Part shown: positions 9,268-16,753 of the stretch, one piece after another
Layout of the letters: the number at the start of each line of letters is the position of its first letter
How positions within the stretch are numbered: position 1 is the first letter of the stretch
From: Pseudopyrenochaeta lycopersici
Lineage: Eukaryota; Ascomycota; Dothideomycetes; Pleosporales; Pseudopyrenochaetaceae
Reading direction: 5' to 3'
Length of the DNA: 16,753 bases
Assembly (NCBI GenBank): GCA_003313425.1
Contig: NHZP01000186.1
Span: forward strand, 1-16,753
The notes under the pieces: generated by a model
What the model saw: the letters and a program-made list of their open reading frames with translations, nothing else
What the model was told of the DNA's origin: nothing
The model's database searches: none
Translations under genes and position numbers: made by a program

Positions 9268-12200
9268 TTAACGTAATCTAGGGCGTGTCAATGAAGAGCT
9301 CGTGTAGACAGCAGCAGTCGGATGTTCTGTGCTCCCAAGTCTCTCAGAAATGACAAAAACAGTCTCCAGCCCATATCTTTCTATCGCTTGGTATAGTTGC
9401 TCATAGGTTGCAGCGTATCTCATTGTATCGTTATCCTTAAGTTTGTACCCGAATGTTGATAGTGAATCGATTCTTTTCTGGCTTTGCACGAACCGTTCGG
9501 TCGAGCGTGCATCGACTGGGGCACGATAGAACATACCGGGCTTCAGACTCGATTTATACAAGACGGAGCGGGGTCCCGTTTTGACAGGTTTGTCGGCCTC
9601 TATTTGAATGATGACCGTAGATTCTCTGGGTGCTCGTGGTACGACGGCTCCGACTGGAAGTGACTCTACAGCTAACCTACCTGTTTGACTGTGATATGGT
9701 AAGTCTATCTGAGACGTCGATGTACTTTGGTTGTCCTCTCGTAAAGGACAAGCCTGGTCTACTTGCGTCTCATTCATAGTGGTATCTCCATCGCTTGAAA
9801 ATGGATTGCTATGATACAGCAGCTCTGTATATGCCTCTATGGGATCAGACCTGCATATAATTCCCGAGTTCATTACTTGAGGGGTCAGTGGGCGTCTATT
9901 AGGACTGTATATGCTAGGGCTATTCGTGATTATCGTTTTGGGAGAAGACTTTTTCCACTGTAGAGTATCCTACCTCCAAGCTGCCACGCCAGTGATTCAC
10001 GCTGCTGATTCTCTGTTGATGAGTGCTCGAAATGGTGATTCAATGCAAAAGTCTTCTCGCGACACCTTTGGACTCCATTCTGGTGACCAGACTCCTACTG
10101 ATGGAACACTTGATGTGGACTTATAGGAGGACATATTACGGCTTCGGCGTCGCTTTGAGGGAGTAGAAGGGAAACTAAAGTCCCGATCTTGTGTGGCATT
10201 CATTGTGAAAGTAGGTGGGAGCCTCTTCCTCATGCATTCTGTTGAATGCGTGGTATCTACAGCTGACGTCTTCTGCCCAACAATGGAGCCAGCCTGTGAG
10301 CGCACGGAAACTGTCTGGATGTGGGGGCGACGCCAAAGAACGCTCGCTGCGTCTAGCTCTGACTCGCTTGCTGCATGCGAAGACAAACCCGAGATAGAGT
10401 CTCGATCGTCAGCTGTGCAAAGGCTTGCGGGGCCTCTATCGCGGAAGGGAAAGTTTCTAGCATAGCGTGGAAGGGATCCAAGGACACTGTTGGCGAGTTG
10501 GGAGGTAATGGGTCTGCCTCGAAACCGGATGTGATGCCAAACAGAAAGATGCGAACAATGTGCTTCGCCATGGACGGCTGTGACAATAGAACCTCAGGAG
10601 GATCTCGTGTGTGAATCTGATCATAATATAGAAGGCTCGTAGCTGTTGCGCTTTTGAACAGTGAGACGCCATGTCGTCTCATTACGTCCGACGTCTTCCG
10701 AATCCGGATACCTTGACGATGTGTTTGCTGGTGTGTCTATTGCGATATCGTTTTCATCGCCGTCTGGGTTGCATAGACTCGGAGTTATGTCGCCGACACA
10801 GAAGCGATGAATCTCCTGTTTAACTAGGTTCCTGAGTTGTGTTATGCTGACCGATCCTTCAGGAAGTGCTGCCCGAATGGTGTGGAGGAAGACGTGTTGG
10901 TAACAACGGTCGACGAGCACGTCCTTCTGGAATGTGGAAGCTATGGATATCCTTCCAGATTGTGAAAGCATGTCGAATTCGCTTTCCAAGACTCTTTTGA
11001 CTCGCTTTCGTAACGTATCGTGTCTCGCCCTCCTCATGCCGCCGAGTATGGGTGTCAGGGCTCTATGAACTCTCGACAACAGTAGCCGTACATCTTCTGC
11101 AAAAGTTGTCAAGGTCAAGATGGGACCTTGCCGGCAGACCGCCGGTCTTCACTGCCTCGCGGAGCGTTTTATCTGTTAACTGGGGAAGGATTTGTCCGCG
11201 CTCAAAGGTGTGGACAATGTAGTCGTGGTCAGCCTTCGATAGCTGTGGTGCTCGAGACTGCAGCATACGGATTGAATCAGGATCAATCGATCGTACCACT
11301 GTGGGGTGCCAATGTAGCGATATTTCTTGCCATTGGGATGCGATACCCTGGATGTAGTTGATGGCCTCCTGCAATATGTTGGATACAAGCTAGATCAGAA
11401 AACTACGCGTCGGCTTCCACTTACTTCAGTACACCACGACTTGCGGATGTCGTTGAGATAGTTGAAGGACTTGGTCGTCCATATGGCGGGGAGCTGACCC
11501 AGTGGATGGAAAGCCTCAGGCACTCCTTTTGTGGAGCGGACAGATGTGCAGCTTGATTCAGATCAGGCGTGAGCGGGTGCATGTACTGCAGCTGTATTGT
11601 CCCTGTGTGCTGTGTCGCTGCGCCAAGTATGTCGCAGACTGCTCTATGCTGACTGTTTAATGCTGCCTGATTGCTGTGAGAGCCGTCTGAATAAGCGCAC
11701 GTTAGTGAAGAATAGATCAAATATAGTGCTAAAGCGGCTGAAGTCGTTTCCTTACATCCCTTGAACCGGTCATCGCTCGGGAGGTCGTCTTACCATCACG
11801 GAAGAAGTCAACAACCCACCATCGCTCTTTGCGGTTCAAGTGAACCGAAGGTTTGGCTAGTCCCAGGCTGTGGATGACCATGCAATTTCCAGCAGAGCTA
11901 TTCCTCTTGTGATACATATTGTCGCTTCTCTCCGGAATCTTACGCAAGGAAATTTCGTTCGTTTCCAAACCTTCTCCAACCCGTCTCCGTTCTGCTTTCC
12001 CATGCGGACCTAGAGATTTCGGCTTGGAGATGTTTTCCTTGAGCCATGGCTTGCAAACCTCGTGTCTGTATTGCTGGTCCAGTTTTTTTTGGGCGTCCCT
12101 ACACTCGGGAGAGAGATGGTGAAAGGGATCAGGGTGGGGGTATCGTGCTATCTGGGATAGCTGTACTATGCCTGAGCCAAGATACCGTTCGTGGTCAGTA

Positions 12201-12419
12201 CGCAAATCCAGTATCTTCCATAGCCTCATTGTAGTGATCGGTTTTCCTCAAAGAATTTTTGAAGTATTACCCTCGTGGGACCTATATTCACGGGATGGTG
12301 CTCAGAGGCTGACCAGTAAGCGTCTTGGTCAATCTTATCAGCAATTTCAGCATTCGTGTAATGCGCTGCCAGCCTTCCACTACTAATTCTGCCTTCTTTC
12401 CGACGGTGTGTTTCATCAT
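9268..12419 (-). CDS. DUF3723-family protein, multi-exon, several frame breaks
   Basis: Family landmarks appear in order on the minus strand. RKERWWVVDFF (about 11800-11830) matches the family's WWxVDLY-type motif. After intron 11687-11755 come LPAIWTTKSFNYLNDIRK and WCTE, then intron 11369-11424 and EAINYIQGIASQW. Next are LQSRAPQLSKADHDYI, ILPQLTDKTLR and, after a frame change at the GGG run 11122-11124, LTLTTFAEDVRLLLSR. Further on are LLYYDQIHTRDPPEVLL and AKHIVRIFLFG. The C-terminus has RYAATYEQLYQAIERYGLET followed by VFVIS before the TAA at 9268. The biochemical role of the family is unknown; it is one of the recurrent accessory genes of Starship elements. Further frame changes lie near 12235, 10652-10655 and 10385-10390. 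Two stops near 9970-9999 may mark a 43-nt intron (9958-10000). The start is uncertain: ATGs at 12414-12419 are candidates, and a frame with HYTNAEIADKID is open below them. Confidence 0.78.
9958..10000 (-). other. Candidate short intron, DUF3723 3' part
   Basis: On the minus strand GTGAAT...CTCTACAG, 43 nt, would remove a TGA and a TAG between two long coding stretches that share a frame. The length leaves the join one base out of phase, so either an indel is present or these are real stops. Confidence 0.35.
11369..11424 (-). other. Intron in the DUF3723 gene
   Basis: Donor GTAAGT, branch-like CTGATC, acceptor TTGCAG on the minus strand. 56 nt, phase 0, linking KSWCTE to EAINYI, a junction that keeps the family sequence continuous. 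Confidence 0.88.
11687..11755 (-). other. Intron in the DUF3723 gene
   Basis: Donor GTAAGG, consensus branch CACTAAC, acceptor TTATTCAG on the minus strand. 69 nt. It removes the TAG that would otherwise end the frame shortly after RWWVVDFF. Confidence 0.8.
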
Positions 12420-12454
12420 GTCGACCGAATCATCTCACTTGCTGGACAGTAAAC

Positions 12455-13329
12455 ATGAGCGGGATTCTTAAACCACTGCAACTTCTGCGGAATGTTAGAA
12501 GGGACATGATTTCTGGCAGACTTGAGGACGGAGACTATACTCCAGGACTATATCGGACAATTGGTAGCGTCACCTATTCCATCTTACCGGAGACGCAAAA
12601 ACCCTCGTCTGAACACGTTCGTCTCAAAAAAGCTGTCTCGACCAACATCGCAGAAAAACTTGCTGACCTAGGTCCTGTAAACACCCTTTTTACTTTCGAG
12701 GTGTATGCAAATGCAGCCATCATTCCAAGCTTCACCGATGCGGCAAGCCTAGAGGACATTCTGGTGGTGCGAGCTAGTTGGGCCGTTCGATCCGGAACAC
12801 AGCCGGATTCTAGTCGCAGACGTAAGCACGCCTCAACAGGTGACATACACACGCTGACAAGGCTAGATTCTTGCTGGCCTTTCCAGCCTACACAACGTCG
12901 GTTTGCAGAGAAATAGCTTCAATGTCAGCGACATACTTCTCGTTTGTCGTGACAATATGCATTTCTTCCAGATTGGTAAGGTCGCCAGAAACCCGATGGA
13001 TTTTGCTAACACGAGAAGCTGGCATCGAATATTGCACATGCATCCACGGCCACGAACCGACAATTCTGAAGAACTTCAGTCCTTTGGTAGCCATGTTAAA
13101 GTACGTCCATGAGAGGATCGAATCAAGCAGGATCGTCTGGATCGAAGACTTTGTGCGTCTTTTGGGTACTTGTAGGACTCTTGACAGCACTTCGTTGAAG
13201 AAGGCGGCTCGTCATATTCCCGAGGATATCGATCAGCGACGTAGAGAACTGGAGATCTATCTCCATGCCGTTCGCATATTTGGCACCACTTTGGGTGGGA
13301 ATTCTACCGAGAAGGGTGGCACCGAGTAA
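12455..13329 (+). CDS. Hypothetical three-exon gene, one frame break
   Basis: Exon 1 starts at an ATG with A at -3 (12455) and encodes a cysteine-free helix-rich N-terminus (SGILKPLQLLRNVRRDM, later NIAEKLADLG and TFEVYANAAIIPSF). Around 12760 the frame appears to shift into one reading LVGPFDPEHSRILVAD. That frame joins in phase 0 across intron 12822-12866 to ILAGLSSLHNVGLQRNSF and on to HFFQI. Intron 12976-13018 then joins it in phase 1 to AGIEYCTCIHGHEP. The last exon has VAMLKYVHERIESSRIVWI and a charged helix (EDIDQRRRELEIYLHAVRIF), stopping at 13327-13329. Two introns with branch sites, both in phase, argue that this strand is right although the other strand is also partly open. I recognise no family. 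The gene is divergent from DUF3723, with about 35-60 bp between their starts, so they may share a promoter. Confidence 0.5.
12822..12866 (+). other. Intron 1 of the hypothetical gene
   Basis: Donor GTAAGC, branch-like GCTGAC at 12853-12858, acceptor GGCTAG. 45 nt, phase 0 with respect to the LVAD / ILAGLS join. Confidence 0.55.
12976..13018 (+). other. Intron 2 of the hypothetical gene
   Basis: Donor GTAAGG, consensus branch TGCTAAC, acceptor GAGAAG. 43 nt, phase 1. The join is in frame without any correction. Confidence 0.6.
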
Positions 13330-15415
13330 CGTAGCCATATGCGTGTAAGGAAGGATTCGTTCCGTTGCCAGTCAAACGCTGCTTTGATCGCCACTTTGTT
13401 TACTAGGTTCGACACGAAGTCGATGTGGGCTTGTTATTCGTTGGTCAGAGACAAGGTCGGAGAGTCAAAAGAAGTCACGTCTCAAGTTTGTTGTAGAGCT
13501 GCACGAGTTGTCAGGTACTATGCCAACTCCCGAGAAACATATACCTGTCCTTACGTCGAGATTATCGTAAGACGACTCGTATTCAAGCCCTTGAGGCTCT
13601 CACGCGCATAGCGAAAAGCAACACGCAATGGAGTACTGTTTAAGAGCTAATTTCTCCAATGGAGACCAAGTCTACAATAGGGACTCTTGCAGTGGTGGGT
13701 ACACCAACGAGTATTCCTTGACGCCACTAGTCCGCTTGGTTGCCTTTGCTTAATCGTCAAACACAAAAGTTTAGAAGGGAGAGTCTATTGGAAGACACTA
13801 TGTATTTATCATTTGAAGGTTACTCATACAAATATCCTGCGACTTCTTCCTAAACAGCAGAAAAGGCCCTGAGAAGTCTCTCGTTGGCCAAGTACTTCTA
13901 GCGCATTCTGATATGTGTTGATATGCGCACTTCCTGGCGGTAAAAGCCTACTATGTACAGTACTTAGCACTATTTTCATCTTAGATTAACCTCCTAGGGC
14001 AGTTGTGGCGTGTAGCGGAAGCTTCCCTTGGACACAAAAACGTGCTGACTCTTTCTGCCAACCGGGGTACATTTGCATCGCTGCCGCTCCATCCGACAGC
14101 ATCAGCACCATCATCCAGCCACAGCAATGCGTGATGTCTTGTCATCCTTCTACGAACGATACAATCAGTGCAGATTTTTGCAAAATTGTCCCCCTTATCA
14201 CATGCTTCTAGCCCTTGTCGTACTAGGGTAGTCAATGCTTATGAATGGGAGGATAGTAAGCCATTAAGCGCTTGCAGACGAGAATACACTAGAGCACCGA
14301 ATCCATGATTTCCACAAAATTTGCTGATCTGAGACTGTACCTTGCATTAGAATGACCGCCTTGATTTGAACTAGGCTTCCTCCAACATGCGGCCTCCGTA
14401 CACATTGTTTGAGATTTTGAAAGGGAAGGCTGAAGTTATCAAAAGCCTGTTACTTTGGCTGTAATGCCATAAGATACAAGATACTGTAAGGTAATGTGTG
14501 GTATGCGGGGCGTTGACTGCGCCTCGGCCTAGCTTCTGTAAGTGCTGCTCTTTGATTCGTCCGGAGATGCTTACGACTAACTTACACTCGTGATTGCTGA
14601 CAAAACGGTGATTATTTATGAAAAGCTTCTTTTAGGCGAGACTGGACTGGTGTAAGATATATGATTTTGCTGGCAAGAACCGGAAGCCGGAAGTGCAACC
14701 AACTGTATTTCCAAGACAAGACTTGAAACGAAGCCCATTGCTGGCTGTTGGCATCACAGGCTTTCGTGGCACTAACAGTCTCACCGCCGGGATAGCGAGG
14801 CTTTTGTGGAACCACTGTGCGAAGTGTAGGTTTTACTAGCATGCCGTAACTTATGGCTCTGACAGCCAGTATGGCCATAAGTTGGTAGGGCGACGATGAC
14901 AGATGGACTTGTTCATCCGCTTAGAGCAATCTTGCGTAGCCTCATGAAATCAGGTACCTCTGGCATATCAGGGATTATAACGCATACTTTGAAGTGATTC
15001 GTACGGCGCATCAGCTGGGTGGCTGTTGGCTTGAACACGGCGAGCACTGCTAGTCTGCTGTAGTCTCTTCTTCGCTCAAGAAAATTTCCGCCTATAAGCA
15101 ATTACTGCAACTATGACAGAGCGTGGACAGCTCCAGCTCGTTAGATCATGCACTCTGGCACTGACTGTGCCAGACTGTCTCACCACATCATACACGCAGA
15201 GCTGAAAGGATATTATTGAAAAGCGATAAAACAGTATTGGTGCAATAAACTATCTGATGTGATTATTATATTGTGAGCAAATGGCGACAAAAGCAAACGA
15301 ACATTGAAAAGTCTAAAAAGCTTTCAACCGGCATGAGAAAAAGGAGTAGGGGTAAGCGCTTCCATGGCTTGGAAGTGTAGACTTGTCTAGAGCTTTGATT
15401 TCTTCAACATAGAGG
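13330..15415. other. Gene-poor, partly AT-rich region
   Basis: About 2 kb without a recognisable gene. Short open frames (13339-13611 plus, 14612-14878 and 14913-15101 minus) show no domain and no splice-supported extension. A Cys-containing plus frame at 14005-14211 has no ATG. An 8-bp hairpin lies at 15154-15174. Composition becomes AT-rich around 13620-14000 and 15180-15420. Confidence 0.5.
15154..15174. repeat. Perfect 8-bp inverted repeat, 5-nt loop
   Basis: TCTGGCAC-TGACT-GTGCCAGA is a perfect stem-loop in intergenic DNA. A U-run does not follow, and rho-independent terminators are not expected in this organism. It may be chance or a short element end. Confidence 0.8.
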
Positions 15416-16752
15416 TTATTTCTTTGATTTTTGATCTTGCTTAGACAGTTTCGCGTTCATGTTCGCACCCTGTTCAGTCAGCTTATCGAACAGCTGTCTA
15501 AATCCTTCGGAAATCATTCTGGCGTCTTCTGGCCATACGTTTGGTGTCTCACAGTTCTGGGATCAATTCCTTTTCCTTCAAGGCCCTTCAAGGTTTGTAT
15601 CGTCGAAGAACTCGTCCGCTTTCTTGATGTCCTTCTTGTCCTTGCGGACGGCCGTGACGAATTGACTCCAGCTGCATAGAAGCGGGCCGGTGTATTTACA
15701 ATTTGCTTTTGTCCTAGCATCCTGAAGATCTTCTTTCAGTTGCTCGTCCGTAAGCTCAAGAATAACCACTTTCCAGACCGTTTTGGGGCCGCGCTTGAAA
15801 CCTGCACAGCCTCGCAATTTATATTTTGCACGATCCAACCTTTTGTAGATTGTGAGGCCAGCGATAAATTGTTTGTCTACTGTTGGAGCAAACCCTGGGA
15901 CCTTTTCATGATGCATGCTATTCGCCGGAGCAGTTTTCAATCCGTCAATATCATACAACCCATTCTTTTTAATGAGACCACGTAATGTCTTTCCATCATT
16001 GCGTGCGTAAATGATCTTCCCTCCAGTAGACTGGGTCGCTTTTGGGCTGGTAACGGGCGTGCTAGTACTACGTCTGGGACTTGGCGATCGGCCTTTAGGA
16101 CTTGGCGTGCTACGGTCAAGCGTATCCTCGTCGTCGTCGCTGTCGTCTTCGCTCTCGATATCGTTCCGTGCCTCATTCTCACTCTCACTCTCATGTTCGC
16201 TCTCGTCGCCGTTGTCGGCATCTGTCACAGCGACACCTTCGTATCATTCCGGCATCATTCTCGTCCTTGATGGTATCGTTGCTATCATCCTGGTTTTCAC
16301 TAGCGTCATTGTCATCTGGCTTGGAAGCCTTTGATCCCGAACGACGATGCGATGCTGCATCATTTCCGAATCTCTCGATATAATCCTTTTTATTTTCCCA
16401 AGCGCCTCACCAAATACAGATTTGGTCAACCACATAACATTCTCATGATCTTTTAGACGGAAGACGAAAAGGGTATATTTCCCGCCAAAGGTATAACCGG
16501 TGGTCGTTACCTTTTCGTAACCGCAGATTTTAGAAGATCCTTGTGCTTCTTAGGACTGAAGTTGGGGAGGTCATCTTGATCCATCTTGCCTCGCTCCTCG
16601 CATTTCTCTGATTCCAGCACGTCGAAAGTGCCCTCACATTCTACCAATCTCCACTTACTCCACGATGCTATCATTTGGAGGCAAGACGAATCTTCGGTGC
16701 TCGGAACAACATCATTGGCCGAGATCTGTGGCTTTTGTCCCCACGGCTTAAC
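15416..16752 (-). CDS. Hypothetical charged protein, 5' partial, frame-broken
   Basis: The frame is open from the right edge, so the gene begins outside the window. Visible parts in order: WSKWRLVECEGTFDVLE (about 16620-16670), DLPNFSPKKHKDLLKSAV, TTTGYTFGGKYTLFVFRLKD, WLTKSVFGEALGKIK, a basic patch (SHRRSGSKASK) and a long Asp/Glu/Ser-rich stretch with SPSPRR. A folded-looking C-terminal domain follows (GKIIYARNDGKTLRGLIKK, FIAGLTIYKRLDRAKYKLRG, VWKVVILELTDEQLKEDLQD). The tail has EGFRQLFDKLTEQGANMNAK and ends at the TAA 15416-15418. Frame changes at 16512-16515, 16387-16391, around 16228-16244, at 15592-15593 and at 15559-15561 are mostly fixable by one base in a homopolymer. I recognise no family. 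The two ordered blocks around an acidic/SR-like linker would suit a nuclear or nucleic-acid-associated protein, but that is a guess. Confidence 0.62.
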
Positions 16753-16753
16753 A

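Noticed and set aside
12574..12852. Minus-strand ORF opposite exon 1 of the hypothetical gene
   Set aside because: The plus strand has a longer ORF with a good ATG context and two in-phase introns. The minus ORF has no splice support.
13339..13570. Minus-strand reading resembling a cytochrome P450 middle segment (RNESFL-type pattern)
   Set aside because: It has in-frame stops, no splice sites, and no ExxR or heme-binding cysteine motif in the following 1 kb. The plus strand next to it carries a better-supported gene.
1..16753. Repeat-induced point mutation (RIP) as the cause of the broken genes
   Set aside because: Breaks are mostly single-base indels. RIP makes C-to-T and G-to-A substitutions and would leave AT-rich sequence with many stops, which is not seen in the recognised genes.
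1..16753. CRISPR array, rRNA, telomeric TTAGGG repeats, reverse transcriptase or transposase
   Set aside because: Looked for on both strands. No regularly spaced repeats, no TTAGGG array and no YXDD or transposase-like motifs were found.

Overview
The window looks like a piece of a filamentous ascomycete (Pezizomycotina) nuclear genome. Three things point there. Coding pieces are joined by short introns (43-74 nt) with GTAAGT-like donors, CTAAC/CTGAC-like branch sites and AG acceptors. A SUR7/PalI-type membrane protein is recognisable. So is a DUF3723-type protein, a family known essentially from these fungi. There are no bacterial operons, rRNA or CRISPR arrays, and I found no convincing tRNA.

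Layout, left to right: (1) 1-1879 (+), a 5'-truncated coiled-coil/disordered coding region followed by a Pot1/Cdc13-type telomere-binding OB fold, possibly one gene. (2) 2109 to about 3100 (-), a maltose/galactoside O-acetyltransferase-like protein (Mac domain plus left-handed beta-helix) with a proline-rich N-terminal extension. (3) 3549-3953 (+), a small ORF with a secretion-type leader. (4) about 3954-6700, mostly without recognisable genes, holding a tandem 14-bp repeat and a small hairpin. (5) 6704-7678 (-), a patatin-like protein whose catalytic motifs are gone. (6) 8043-8807 (+), a SUR7-type protein. (7) 9268 to about 12419 (-), a long DUF3723-type gene. (8) 12455-13329 (+), an unrecognised three-exon gene divergent from DUF3723. 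(9) 13330-15415, gene-poor. (10) 15416-16752 (-), an unrecognised charged protein running off the right edge.

Two themes stand out. First, DUF3723 and patatin-like genes are both described accessory genes of Starships, the giant mobile elements of fungi. Finding both within 6 kb, among unrelated odd genes and gene-poor DNA, suggests cargo or remains of such an element. No captain tyrosine recombinase (DUF3435) is visible, so this is an inference. Second, almost every gene is broken by single-base frame changes, and at least nine of them are repaired by changing one homopolymer run by one base. That is what uncorrected long-read sequence looks like, although replication slippage in decaying genes could also do it. 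Several genes described here as broken may therefore be intact in the organism.
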